Shown: positions 34,899 to 44,348 of the stretch, piece after piece
Position numbering within the stretch: position 1 is the first letter of the stretch
Layout of the letters: every line of letters starts with the position of its first letter
Assembly (NCBI GenBank): GCA_965657575.1
Contig: CBFHOK010000002.1
Coordinates: forward strand, 79,742-143,741
DNA from: CAJXVY01 sp965657575
GTDB lineage: Bacteria; Actinomycetota; Actinomycetes; Actinomycetales; Microbacteriaceae
Direction: 5' to 3'
DNA: 64,000 nt
Notes under the pieces: generated by a model
What the model saw: only the letters and a program-made list of their open reading frames with translations
What the model was told of the DNA's origin: nothing
The model's database searches: none
Program-made: the position numbers and the translations under genes

Positions 34899-35840
34899 CT
34901 AAGACTCCGCCCTTGCTAGATCCGCAGCTCCAATAATGCCCGCATCATTTCCAAGCTTAGCTGCAATCACATCAAGCTCTGGCCTGTATCCCTTGGCGGG
35001 AAGGTTGTTGAGGTAACTGAAATAAATCGGCTCCGTAAGTTTTTCACCAGCAATACTGACCCCTCCCCCAATAACGCAAACTTCTGGGTCCAGCACTGCA
35101 ACAATCGATGCAAGTCCTTGTCCCAGATAATCGCCCAGTTCACTCAAGAGACTCAAAGCACCAACATCACCCTCGGAAATTGCTTGCGATACCTCTGCAC
35201 CGGTCAGAATTCCGGTCTCACTGGCTAGCTCTCTGAGTCGTCTTCCAGCTGGACCATCACTTGTTGCAAGGTTCCTGGCGGCTTTCAAAAAAGCAGTTCC
35301 AGAGCCGTATTGCTCCAGGCATCCGCGCTGACCGCAACCACACTGCCTTCCGCCGTTAATTAGTCGAATATGCCCAAGCTCGCCGCCAATTCCAAATCCA
35401 CCTCGAACCAATTGCCCGTCAGCAATGATTGCTCCGCCAACACCTGTTCCAATAGTTAGCATCACCATTGATTTTGCATGCTTCGCACTTCCAAACTTGA
35501 ACTCTGCCCAGGCTGCTGCGTTGGCGTCATTTTCCAGGGTCACTCGAAAATCAATGCGTTCTTGAACGCGGCTTTTCAGTGGCTCGTGACGCCACTGCAA
35601 GTTTGGACTGTAAAGGATTTCGTTTCTATCAACATCGATAAACCCGGCTGCTGCGATACCAACCGATTCGATTTCTCTTCCCTCTGAGAGTTTTTCAATG
35701 AGTCCAACAACAGTGTTGGTCATAAGCTCTGGGTCACTTGCCGGGGAAGGAACCTTGGTGACTTGACTCAACTCTCCATCGGGTGAGACTAAGCCAGCGG
35801 CTATTTTTGTGCCACCGATGTCTATTCCGATTGAATGCAA
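34899..35840 (-). CDS. ROK-family glucokinase
   Basis: ATP-dependent hexose kinase of the ROK family. 313 residues from the TTG at 35840, which follows GGAGATAGC and leaves the standard short lead into GIDIGGTKIAAG (phosphate 1 motif). A TTG at 35858 is the alternative but coincides with the predicted transcript start (TAAACT at 35865-35870). Other marks are ENDANAAAWAE, GTGVGGAII, the sugar-binding EXGH motif GELGHIRL, and the zinc-binding CGCGQRGCLEQYGSG. There is no DNA-binding domain, so it is an enzyme, not a NagC/XylR-type regulator. Glucose is the most likely substrate, not proven. Confidence 0.9.
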   Translation of the reverse strand: MHSIGIDIGGTKIAAGLVSPDGELSQVTKVPSPASDPELMTNTVVGLIEKLSEGREIESVGIAAAGFIDVDRNEILYSPNLQWRHEPLKSRVQERIDFRVTLENDANAAAWAEFKFGSAKHAKSMVMLTIGTGVGGAIIADGQLVRGGFGIGGELGHIRLINGGRQCGCGQRGCLEQYGSGTAFLKAARNLATSDGPAGRRLRELASETGILTGAEVSQAISEGDVGALSLLSELGDYLGQGLASIVAVLDPEVCVIGGGVSIAGEKLTEPIYFSYLNNLPAKGYRPELDVIAAKLGNDAGIIGAADLARAES

Positions 35841-35970
35841 GCTATCTCCAGATTTCAAAGCTTTAGTTTAGCTTTTGAGAGGCATTCAAGAACAGCAGTT
35901 CTTCATCTTCCTACTCGTATTTCCATCGGTTTTGGGTTTACAGTGGAGCTAAATGTATCCAGGAGAGCCA

Positions 35971-37761
35971 ATGAAGACCTTCTCAGAACCGCTTGCGGCA
36001 GAATCAGACCCAAACTCCAATGTGACCGACTTCTTGGAAAGAATCGCCACCGAGGACCCAAACCACGAACTGTTTTCGATTCAAAACAACGACACCTGGC
36101 AAAACCTGACTGCCCAGCAGTTTCACGAGGAAGTGAAAGCTGTTGCCAAGGGACTTATTGCCACTGGGGTCAAGCCCGGCGAAAAACTGGGGCTTTTGTC
36201 CAGAACCAGATATGAATGGACGCTGCTGGATTTCGCAATGATGTATGCAGGGGCGATATCGGTACCGATTTATGAATCATCGTCTCCCGAACAAATCAAA
36301 TGGGTTTTGGGAGACAGTGAGTCAATTGGTTGTTTTTTTGAACTTCCCGAGCACCGAGCAAGTTTTGATTCAGTGAGTAGCTCGCTGAAAAAGGTCAAGC
36401 ACACCTGGGTAATCGAAAACGGCGACCTGGAGACCCTGAAGCAGGCGGGTTCTCAGGTGTCTGATGAGGAATTGGAGAAACGTCGATCGGCGGCTGACTT
36501 AGACGACCTGATAACGATTATCTACACCAGCGGGACAACTGGTAACCCAAAGGGTTGCGAGCTTCTGCACAGAGGTTTTGTTGAGTTGTGCAATAACGGC
36601 AAAGCCCAACTCCCCTACATCATCAACAAGGAGAGCTCAACGCTGCTGTTTTTGCCTCTGGCCCACGTTTTGGCGAGATTTGTGTCGATATTGTGCGTAT
36701 CTGGAGGCATGAAAGCTGGTCACCTTCCTGATACCAAAAATGTTGCAGCCGGGCTTGCCAGTTTTAGTCCAACATTTTTGTTGGCCGTTCCCAGGGTGTT
36801 TGAAAAGGTATACAACGGAGCCCAGCTCAAAGCTGAAACCGGCGGCAAGGGAAAAATCTTCGACAAGGCAGCCGAAACAGCAATTCAGTATTCAGAGGCT
36901 TTGGCCACCAAGGCAGGTCCTTCACTGGGACTTAAACTCAAACATAAACTCTTCGATCGACTTGTCTTTGGCAAGTTGCGCGAGGCCATGGGGGGACGTG
37001 TCAAATACGCCATCAGTGGCGGTGCCCCACTGGGTGCCAGACTCGGTCACTTCTACCGAGGAATCGGACTTACCGTGCTTGAAGGCTACGGACTGACTGA
37101 GACCTACGCACCGGCAACACTTGGTCGCGGAGAGAAGATCAAAATTGGAAAGGTCGGCTATCCGCTTCCTGGAACATCGGTTGCTATTGCCGATGATGGC
37201 GAAGTTTTACTCAAGGGCTACAACATCTTCCGTGGATACTGGAAAAACGAAAAAGCCACCCAGGAGGCTTTGGTTGACGGTTGGTTCCACACCGGCGACA
37301 TCGGCGAAGTGGACGATGATGGCTTTTTGTCAATCACGGGCAGGAAGAAAGAAATCCTTGTCACAGCTGGTGGTAAAAATGTCGCTCCAGCTGCCCTTGA
37401 AGACCCGCTCAGAGCGCATCCGCTAATTGGCCAGGTGGTTGTCATTGGAGACAAGCAGCCATTTATCTCGGCCCTTATCTCCTTGGATCCCGAAATGCTT
37501 CCGGTCTGGGCGAAGGGAAACGGAATTGAGTCTGCAGACACTATTTATGAAGCGATTGCCAATCCGAAAATCCGGGAAGCGATTCAACAGAAAGTTGATC
37601 AAGTAAATAAGAAATTCTCCTCGGCTGAGCAAATAAAGAAATTTGCTTTTATAGCGTCAGAGTTGACTGAGGCCAGTGGACACATGACCCCTTCACTGAA
37701 GGTCAAAAGAGAACGGGTGTTGGCTGATTTCGAGGAGCAGGTAACAGAGATCTACGGCTAG
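35971..37761 (+). CDS. long-chain fatty acid--CoA ligase (FadD15-like)
   Basis: AMP-forming acyl-CoA synthetase, 596 residues from the ATG at 35971, which has AGGAGAGCC upstream; an ATG at 35953 lacks a ribosome site. Motifs are the P-loop IIYTSGTTGNPKGCELLH, LLFLPLAHVLARF, YAISGGAPLG, EGYGLTETYAPAT, GWFHTGDIGE and the adenylation lysine region DFEEQ-proximal VKRERVLADFEE. The likely role is activating fatty acids for phospholipid synthesis or degradation, in keeping with the nearby acyltransferase. The stop overlaps the def stop by four bases. Confidence 0.93.
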   Translation: MKTFSEPLAAESDPNSNVTDFLERIATEDPNHELFSIQNNDTWQNLTAQQFHEEVKAVAKGLIATGVKPGEKLGLLSRTRYEWTLLDFAMMYAGAISVPIYESSSPEQIKWVLGDSESIGCFFELPEHRASFDSVSSSLKKVKHTWVIENGDLETLKQAGSQVSDEELEKRRSAADLDDLITIIYTSGTTGNPKGCELLHRGFVELCNNGKAQLPYIINKESSTLLFLPLAHVLARFVSILCVSGGMKAGHLPDTKNVAAGLASFSPTFLLAVPRVFEKVYNGAQLKAETGGKGKIFDKAAETAIQYSEALATKAGPSLGLKLKHKLFDRLVFGKLREAMGGRVKYAISGGAPLGARLGHFYRGIGLTVLEGYGLTETYAPATLGRGEKIKIGKVGYPLPGTSVAIADDGEVLLKGYNIFRGYWKNEKATQEALVDGWFHTGDIGEVDDDGFLSITGRKKEILVTAGGKNVAPAALEDPLRAHPLIGQVVVIGDKQPFISALISLDPEMLPVWAKGNGIESADTIYEAIANPKIREAIQQKVDQVNKKFSSAEQIKKFAFIASELTEASGHMTPSLKVKRERVLADFEEQVTEIYG

Positions 37762-38249
37762 AGAAACCACTCGGATTGCCTGATTTCACCCATCGCCTGC
37801 TTTTTGCCCTGCTGTTCTAGCCGGTCGATGTAGAGCATGCCGTCTAAATGATCACACTCGTGCTGGAAAACCTGAGCGAGTAAACCTTCTGCTTCAATTT
37901 CCACCTCAACGCCATCGAGCTGTTGCCCTCGAATGGTGACGGCTTTGCTTCTCTGAACTCTGTTCCACAGTCCAGGGATACTCAGGCAACCCTCTTCCAT
38001 CAGCTCAGTTTCATCAGAACGATAAACAATTACCGGGTTTATCAAATACCCCAGCTCGCCGTTGACGCTATAGCTAAAGACTCGTTGGTCAACACCAATT
38101 TGATTTGCCGCCACTCCTGCTCGTCCGGGTAGATTGCAAGTGTCCAATAAATCTCTGACAAGTGGTTTGATTGCCTCTAGGTCTGACACTTCCCTGCAGG
38201 AAGTTTTTAGTACTGGGTCTCCAAAGAGTCGAATATCTCTTTCGGTCAA
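37758..38249 (-). CDS. def: peptide deformylase
   Basis: Removes the N-formyl group from nascent proteins. 163 residues. The three active-site motifs are present: motif 1 GVAANQIG (the first glycine pair is GRAG rather than GVGL), motif 2 EEGCLSIPG with the metal cysteine, and motif 3 QHECDHLDG with the two metal histidines and catalytic glutamate. The C-terminal tail is short. The TTG start overlaps the MinD-like gene's stop by four bases, so the two are translationally coupled. Confidence 0.95.
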   Translation of the reverse strand: MTERDIRLFGDPVLKTSCREVSDLEAIKPLVRDLLDTCNLPGRAGVAANQIGVDQRVFSYSVNGELGYLINPVIVYRSDETELMEEGCLSIPGLWNRVQRSKAVTIRGQQLDGVEVEIEAEGLLAQVFQHECDHLDGMLYIDRLEQQGKKQAMGEIRQSEWFL

Positions 38250-39340
38250 ACCAATCCATCCGCGACTAGCGCAGCCAACTCTCTTGCTGCTTTTTGGGTT
38301 GAAGGGTGCAGTTTTTCAAACACAATCTCTGCCCCAGCTGCCAATTTAGGGTCATAGGGAATTCTGACTACAGCTCTTGCCCTAGTTCTGAAGTGAGCTT
38401 CAATTTCATCCAGCTTCACTAGCTCCGTACCGAAAGTTGCGGTGTTTAGGGCGACAACAGAATTCTTAGCAATATCCCCAAAGCCGTTTGCCTCCAGCCA
38501 GGTAAGTGTCTCGCTGGCAAGTTTTGCCTCATCAACACTTCCACCACTGACAATCACCAATCCATCTGCTCTTTGCAAAACAGCCTGCATCACGCTGTGT
38601 ACGATGCCGGTTCCGCAGTCTGTCAATACAAGTGAGTAGTACCGTCTGGTGATATCTGCGACTACGTTGTAATCACCATCATCAAAGGCTTGCGATACAA
38701 GCGGATCGGTATCGCTTGCTAAAACATCCAGCCTGGTTCTGTCTCTGGACACCAATTCGCTAAACGCGGTAAAACTGGTAATTGAACTGGCCTTTAGGAC
38801 AACATCTCGAACGGTCTTGGTTGTCCCCCGCTTGACTCGCTCGGCAAGTGTTCCCCTGTCGGGATTTGCATCAATTGCAACCACTCGGTCTTCCCTGACA
38901 CTGGCCATCGCCATGCCAATGAGGGTGGTGATGGTGGTCTTACCAACACCGCCTTTTCGAGTCAAAACGGGAACGAACTTGGCCTCGTTGCCAAAACTTG
39001 CACTAATACGAGCATCTATCTCTTTGCGCTCGCGAACTTTTTTAGAATCGCCAAGATTAATTAGCCCAAAGCTGATGACGTAAACAAACTTCGGCCAAAA
39101 ACCCTCTGGTTTATTTTTGTCTCTCGCCTTGTCTTCTAATAATCGGTCTGCGGTGAGCATCGCAGCGGGTTCTGGATCTGCAAACAACTCGCTGGATTCG
39201 CTTTCGGTGGGGACGACATCAACACTTTCAAACTCGTCTTTACCCATGGCAAACTGGCCGGTTTGCGGATCCAATTCCAGGTCCTGAAACTCGACATCGC
39301 TGCCTACTGAGTAATCTTCATTTTCAGGTTTGTTATTCAA
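38246..39340 (-). CDS. MinD/ParA-like ATPase with a long acidic N-terminus
   Basis: 364 residues. About the first 115 are acidic and probably disordered, followed by a deviant Walker A motif RKGGVGKTT (near residue 130), AIDANPDRGTLAERV, and SLVLTDCGTGIVH, in which the usual Walker B aspartate of SIMIBI ATPases is present. It resembles the actinobacterial MinD-like ATPases encoded near type VII secretion or chromosome loci; no such partner is in this window. It sits between pyc and def, with GAGGA before its TTG start. Specific role unknown. Confidence 0.85.
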   Translation of the reverse strand: MNNKPENEDYSVGSDVEFQDLELDPQTGQFAMGKDEFESVDVVPTESESSELFADPEPAAMLTADRLLEDKARDKNKPEGFWPKFVYVISFGLINLGDSKKVRERKEIDARISASFGNEAKFVPVLTRKGGVGKTTITTLIGMAMASVREDRVVAIDANPDRGTLAERVKRGTTKTVRDVVLKASSITSFTAFSELVSRDRTRLDVLASDTDPLVSQAFDDGDYNVVADITRRYYSLVLTDCGTGIVHSVMQAVLQRADGLVIVSGGSVDEAKLASETLTWLEANGFGDIAKNSVVALNTATFGTELVKLDEIEAHFRTRARAVVRIPYDPKLAAGAEIVFEKLHPSTQKAARELAALVADGLV

Positions 39341-39348
39341 CCATTCCT

Positions 39349-42300
39349 CTATTCAATAACCGCAATTAGATCTCCGGACTCAACCGGTTGTGAACCGATG
39401 ATTCCCAGCCTCTTTACTTCTCCAGAGATAGGAGCGGCGATGCTGGCTTCCATCTTCATGGCCTCAATGCCCGCTATCGGCTCCCCCTGCTCAACTTTAT
39501 CTCCAACTTCCACCCGAGGCGTCACCACGCCACTAAATGGCGCAGCTGCGTGTCCGGGATTATTGGGGTCTGCTTTTTCAGCGTCAACACTTTGAACCTC
39601 AATCGAATAATCCCTAACCGTGACCGGCCTTAGCTGCCCGTTGAGTTTAGCCATTACGGTTCTATAGCCTCGTGCATCGGCTTCACCAATTGCCTCCAGT
39701 CCAACATAGAGATCCAAACCCTTGCCCAAGGTGACAACGTGTTCTGTCTCTGGTTGCAATCCATATAGGTAATCCACGGTTGCCATATTCGACAAATCTC
39801 CGTATGCCTCTCGGACTCGTTGGAATTCCTCGGTTGGCTTTTCAAACAGCAGTCTGTTGAGTGTCTGCTGCACAACAGTGGAATCCTCACTTGCCAGCTG
39901 CTGAAGGTCATCGTCACTAAGCTCCGCTTTTGTTTCTTTCCAAGTCCTACCCTTGATTGCATTGCTTTTAAAAGGCTCAGGCCAACCGCCGGCTGGCGTT
40001 CCAAGTTCTCCATGGAGAAAGCCAACGACAGAATCGGGAATATCGTATTTGTCAGGGTTTTTTTCAAAGTCATCGGGATCGGCCCCAACTGCCACCAAGT
40101 GAAGCGCTAGATCGCCAACCACCTTGCTGGAAGGGGTTACCTTGGTGGGTCTTCCTAGGATTCTGTTGGCGGCTGCATACATATCCTCGACCAACTCAAA
40201 CCTGTCCGCCAAACCAAGAGCTATTGCCTGCTGCCTTAGGTTTGACAGCTGTCCACCGGGAATCTCGTGAGTGTAGACGCGACCAGTTGGTCCAGCCAAG
40301 CCCGATTCAAATGGCTTATAGATACCTCGAACGCTCTCCCAATAGGGTTCAAAATCAGTTACTCGTTTCAGCTCAATGCCGGTGTCCCGCTCGGTGTTGG
40401 CAAGCGCTGCAACCAATGAGCTTGCGGATGGTTGCGAGGTTGTTCCGGCCATCGGTGCACTTGCAACGTCAACCGCATCCACACCAGCTTCACTCGCCGC
40501 CAGCAGGGTCGCCAGTTGGCCGCCTGCGGTGTCGTGGGTGTGAAGGTGGACTGGGAGCTCAAAACGTTCCCTTAGGGCCCTGACGAGCTTTGTAGCGGCT
40601 GCTGGGCGTAATAATCCAGCCATGTCCTTGATGGCAAGAATGTGTGCTCCCGCCTCAACCATCTGATCTGCAAGTCCTAGATAGTAATCAAGCGTGTAAA
40701 TGGTCTCCGCTGGGTCGAGCAAGTCTGCTGTGTATGAAATACCAACCTCGGCAACAGCCCCCGCTTCGCGGACTGCCTTGATTGCAGGGGTCATTTGAGA
40801 TACATCATTTAGAGCATCAAAGATTCTGAAAATATCGACACCGGTCTTAGCTGCCTGCTTCACAAAAGCGTCAGTCACCTCAGTTGGATACGGGGTGTAG
40901 CCAACGGTATTTCTTCCGCGAAGAAGCATCTGAATGCAGATATTTGGCATCGCCTCACGTAGCTTTGACAGCCGCTCCCAAGGGTCTTCTCCCAAAAAAC
41001 GGAGAGCAACATCATAGGTTGCCCCTCCCCAGGCCTCCACACTGAATAGCTCAGGAAGCTGGTAAGAAACATACGGAGCTGCATTCACGAGATCAACTGT
41101 TCTAACCCTGGTTGCCAGCAGCGACTGGTGGGCGTCTCTAAATGTGCTGTCGGTGACAGCCAATGGGGTTTGATTTCGAAGATCTTTGGCAAACTGCTCT
41201 GGGCCAACTTTCAATAGGTGATCTCGAGAACCTAAGGGTCTTGCGGAATCATCAAACTTCGGAAGTTTAGATACTGGGTCGGCAACATTTGGTCGCTCAC
41301 CATTGGGCTTGTTGACAGTCACTCCAGCCAACCACTGCAGAATCTTGCTTCCGCGGTCTCTGCTTGGCTTGGCCTTGAATAGCTCAGGCCTGGTGTCAAT
41401 AAAGTGTGTATTTAGATCCCCTGCAATAAAAGCTTCATCACTCATGATTGACTGCAGGAAGTAAACATTGGTCGCAACACCGCGGATTCTGAACTCAGCC
41501 AAGGCCCTTCTGGACCTGGTTACAGCCTGCTCAAAATCCCTACCTCTGGCAATCAGCTTCACAAGCATCGAATCAAAGTGAGGTGATATCTCGGCTCCGG
41601 TGGTGACAGTTCCACCATCCAACCTGATTCCGGCTCCACCAGGAGAGCGATAGGTGGTTATCTTTCCTGTGTCGGGACGGAAATTGCTGGCTGGGTCTTC
41701 AGTAGTGATTCGGCACTGAATCGCAAAACCACTGGGCTTTATGTCTTTTTGGAACAACCCAAGCTCCTCCAGTGACTCACCTGCTGCAATCCGTAGTTGA
41801 GACTGAACCAGGTCGACGTTTGTTACCTCTTCAGTGATGGTGTGTTCAACCTGAATTCTTGGGTTCATCTCAATGAACACGTGCTTACCGGTGTTGGGAC
41901 CATCTGTCTCAATCAAAAACTCGACAGTTCCAGCGTTTACATAACCAAGCTCCTTGGCAAAATTCACCGCGTCAACAAATAGCTGCTGACGAAGCGTGTC
42001 ATCGAGGTTAGGCGCCGGCGCAATTTCAACAACTTTTTGGTTTCTTCTTTGAATCGAACAGTCTCGTTCGTGTAGGTGCAGAACTCCTCCGTGAGAATCC
42101 GCCAAAATCTGAACTTCGATGTGTCGAGGACGTAAAACCGCCTGCTCCAAAAACACCCTGGGGTCTCCAAAAGCGCTTTCAGCCTCGCGCATTGACTGCT
42201 CTAGCGCCTCTTCCAAATCCTTAGCGCTATCCACGCGACGCATACCGCGGCCGCCACCACCAGCAACTGCCTTCACAAACAGCGGGAAACTGATCTCATC

Positions 42301-42744
42301 CGCTTGCTTCAAAAGCACTGGAGCGTCTGAGCTACTTTCAGTGGATTTCAAAACTGGGACATTTGCTCGAATCGCCGCCTGTTTGGCATTTACTTTATCC
42401 CCAGCCAGTTCCAAAATCTCAGACCTTGGTCCAACAAAAACAATTCCATTTGCGGCGGCTTTTTCGGCAAGCTCTGGATTCTCACTCAAAAATCCGTAGC
42501 CTGGATAAATTGCATCCGCACCACTCTCCTTGGCAACGCGAATAATTTCATCGACATCCAGATAGGCCTTTACCGGTGACCCGTCCGAATAAATCTCATA
42601 GGCCTCGTCGGCTTTTAGTCGATGGACTGAATAGCGATCCTCAAAGGGAAACACAGCAACTGTCTTCGCTCCAACCTCGTAGGCTGCCCTGAATGCGCGA
42701 ACGGCAATTTCACCTCGGTTTGCCACCAGAATTTTTTTGAACAT
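39349..42744 (-). CDS. pyc: pyruvate carboxylase
   Basis: Biotin enzyme converting pyruvate and bicarbonate to oxaloacetate, the main anaplerotic step. 1131 residues from the ATG at 42744 (a TTG one codon earlier is less likely). Order: biotin carboxylase domain (KILVANRGEIAVRAFRAA, GGGGRGMRRV, FIEMNPRIQVEHTITEEV; about 1-450), carboxyltransferase domain (DSTFRDAHQSLLATR, LHTHDTAGGQ; about 520-820), a linker domain, and the C-terminal biotinyl domain with EAMKM, the biotin lysine being K1097. Length matches single-chain enzymes. It may share a symmetrical -10 box with the divergent parA-like gene. Confidence 0.97.
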   Translation of the reverse strand: MFKKILVANRGEIAVRAFRAAYEVGAKTVAVFPFEDRYSVHRLKADEAYEIYSDGSPVKAYLDVDEIIRVAKESGADAIYPGYGFLSENPELAEKAAANGIVFVGPRSEILELAGDKVNAKQAAIRANVPVLKSTESSSDAPVLLKQADEISFPLFVKAVAGGGGRGMRRVDSAKDLEEALEQSMREAESAFGDPRVFLEQAVLRPRHIEVQILADSHGGVLHLHERDCSIQRRNQKVVEIAPAPNLDDTLRQQLFVDAVNFAKELGYVNAGTVEFLIETDGPNTGKHVFIEMNPRIQVEHTITEEVTNVDLVQSQLRIAAGESLEELGLFQKDIKPSGFAIQCRITTEDPASNFRPDTGKITTYRSPGGAGIRLDGGTVTTGAEISPHFDSMLVKLIARGRDFEQAVTRSRRALAEFRIRGVATNVYFLQSIMSDEAFIAGDLNTHFIDTRPELFKAKPSRDRGSKILQWLAGVTVNKPNGERPNVADPVSKLPKFDDSARPLGSRDHLLKVGPEQFAKDLRNQTPLAVTDSTFRDAHQSLLATRVRTVDLVNAAPYVSYQLPELFSVEAWGGATYDVALRFLGEDPWERLSKLREAMPNICIQMLLRGRNTVGYTPYPTEVTDAFVKQAAKTGVDIFRIFDALNDVSQMTPAIKAVREAGAVAEVGISYTADLLDPAETIYTLDYYLGLADQMVEAGAHILAIKDMAGLLRPAAATKLVRALRERFELPVHLHTHDTAGGQLATLLAASEAGVDAVDVASAPMAGTTSQPSASSLVAALANTERDTGIELKRVTDFEPYWESVRGIYKPFESGLAGPTGRVYTHEIPGGQLSNLRQQAIALGLADRFELVEDMYAAANRILGRPTKVTPSSKVVGDLALHLVAVGADPDDFEKNPDKYDIPDSVVGFLHGELGTPAGGWPEPFKSNAIKGRTWKETKAELSDDDLQQLASEDSTVVQQTLNRLLFEKPTEEFQRVREAYGDLSNMATVDYLYGLQPETEHVVTLGKGLDLYVGLEAIGEADARGYRTVMAKLNGQLRPVTVRDYSIEVQSVDAEKADPNNPGHAAAPFSGVVTPRVEVGDKVEQGEPIAGIEAMKMEASIAAPISGEVKRLGIIGSQPVESGDLIAVIE

Positions 42745-42790
42745 CAACCCTCACAGTTTTGTCGGACTCCGCTTAAGACTAAAAAAAGGG

Positions 42791-42797
42791 TAGCCTA
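42791..42797. promoter_or_regulatory. shared, self-complementary -10 element of pyc and the parA-like gene
   Basis: TAGCCTA reads TAGGCTA on the other strand. Toward plus, TAGCCT lies seven bases before the GTG of the ParA-like gene, which lacks a Shine-Dalgarno. Toward minus, TAGGCT would give pyc a leader of about 40 bases containing GAGGG. No clear -35 is present on either side. Confidence 0.5.
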
Positions 42798-42803
42798 TTC
42801 CGC

Positions 42804-43760
42804 GTGCAAGTTCTTAGTGTAAGTTCACTCAAAGGTGGCGTTGGTAAGACCACTATTGCGCTTGGAATTGCCTCGGCTGCCCTAGATAAAGGCATAAACA
42901 CGCTCTTTATTGACCTAGACCCACAGTGTGATGCAACTACTGGACTTGCAGCGGTCAATGATTTTTCTGAATCTTGTGCGGACGTTTTAGCGTCACCAAA
43001 GCCTGCGACAGTAAAAAAGGCAATCGTTGAGGCAAAGTGGCAACGGGGTCACGCGAGCAAAATTCACGTGATGGTTGGTTCTACCAGGTCACTAATGGTT
43101 GATAACCCGCAACCAACCCTTGGTGAGTTGTGGCGGCTGGAACAGGCCCTGAGCATTGTTGAAGACGAATACGACCTGGTAGTAATCGACACTCCCCCGT
43201 CTCTAAACGCCCTGACCCGAACCGCTTGGGTTGCATCCGACCGGGTTTTGGTTGTTAGCGAGCCCAGTTTTTTCAGTGTCGTGGCAGCAGACAGAGCTAA
43301 AAAAGCAATTGATGAGATCTCAACAAAGCTTTCCCCAAGGCTTGCTTTGCATGGGGTTGTTGTAAACAGACTTCGAGATAACTCCGATGAGCACAACTTC
43401 AGGTTGGCTGAACTGAGAGAGATGTTTCCTGAAAAACTTATCCATCCTCATTTCGCCGAGAGAACAACCCTGCAGCAATCAACCGGTGCTGCAACTCCGA
43501 TTCACTCTTGGCCGAGTGAGGCAGGTGCTGATATTTCAAGAGCTTTTGACTCGATTCTCTCTGGGGTTTTAGCCGACATGGAATCCGTCACTCAGGCAAG
43601 AAGAACAAGGGCAACCAGCCCGATAGAAAGAGCCATTAGGGGAACAGCAAAAGAAACTCTTGGTGAATTCACCGAATCAATCGAAGTTGTTCAAGATAAG
43701 TCTGGATTCAGCTTCAAGGGTCTCAAGCGAAAGTCAAAAGGCAGAAGAGCTAAGTCTTAG
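42804..43760 (+). CDS. orphan ParA-family ATPase
   Basis: 318 residues. Deviant Walker A SLKGGVGKTTIALG at residues 8-21, switch I DLDPQCDATTGL, and Walker B LVVIDTPPSLNALT, followed by a basic C-terminal tail rich in arginine and lysine that could bind DNA nonspecifically. No parB or parS-like gene is adjacent, so it is not a plasmid-type partition pair. Actinobacteria carry orphan ParA-like proteins (for example PldP of corynebacteria) tied to division or cargo positioning; whether this is one is not shown. The GTG appears leaderless. Its stop overlaps the convergent merR stop by four bases. Confidence 0.87.
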   Translation: MQVLSVSSLKGGVGKTTIALGIASAALDKGINTLFIDLDPQCDATTGLAAVNDFSESCADVLASPKPATVKKAIVEAKWQRGHASKIHVMVGSTRSLMVDNPQPTLGELWRLEQALSIVEDEYDLVVIDTPPSLNALTRTAWVASDRVLVVSEPSFFSVVAADRAKKAIDEISTKLSPRLALHGVVVNRLRDNSDEHNFRLAELREMFPEKLIHPHFAERTTLQQSTGAATPIHSWPSEAGADISRAFDSILSGVLADMESVTQARRTRATSPIERAIRGTAKETLGEFTESIEVVQDKSGFSFKGLKRKSKGRRAKS

Positions 43761-44269
43761 GCGCTTCTCTGAGCTCTTCTGGCAGCCAGTTCATCAACGG
43801 TGGTCAACTGATCTGGTCCAAGCTCAACAAGTGATGACTCGACCTCGCGAAGCACCCTGCCAACGGCGATACCAAATACGCCCTGGCCTTGGCCAAGTAA
43901 ATCAATAACCTCATCCTGAGAGGTGCAGAGATAAACACTCGCCCCATCGCTCATCAGCGTGATTTTTGCTAGATCCTCAACTCCGGTTGCCCTTAGCTTC
44001 TCAACTGCATTTCTGATTTGCTGCAGTGATACGCCAGTGTCCAAAAGTCTCTTTACAAGCTTCAGAACCAAAATGTCGCGGAAAGAATAAAGTCGTTGTG
44101 ATCCGGAGCCGTGCGCATTTTGAACGGTTGGTTCAACCAAACCGGTGCGAGCCCAGTAGTCCAATTGACGGTAGGAGATTCCAGCAGCAGCGGCAGCTCC
44201 CGCACCACGGTAACCAGAGTTAGCGTCCTCATCGGGCAGCCCGTCTCTGAATAGCATGTCATCTGTCAT
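43757..44269 (-). CDS. MerR-family transcriptional regulator (Rv1830-like)
   Basis: 170 residues. The winged HTH is near the start: GISYRQLDYWARTGLVEPT (about 30-48), then SQRLYSFRDILVLKLVKRLLDTGVSLQQIRNAVEKLR. The C-terminal half looks like the effector or dimer domain, with no cysteine-rich metal site. In mycobacteria the two MerR-like genes of the garA locus flank a bifunctional nuclease gene; that gene is missing here, and an 80-base gap separates this gene from ftsR. GGGAGG precedes the ATG. Confidence 0.88.
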   Translation of the reverse strand: MTDDMLFRDGLPDEDANSGYRGAGAAAAAGISYRQLDYWARTGLVEPTVQNAHGSGSQRLYSFRDILVLKLVKRLLDTGVSLQQIRNAVEKLRATGVEDLAKITLMSDGASVYLCTSQDEVIDLLGQGQGVFGIAVGRVLREVESSLVELGPDQLTTVDELAARRAQRSA

Positions 44270-44348
44270 GACAACCTCCCTTACCGACTTCCAATTATCA
44301 CTCCTTCAACCATTGCCTGAAGGTTTGATTGGTCTTCGGCGTGTCGGA

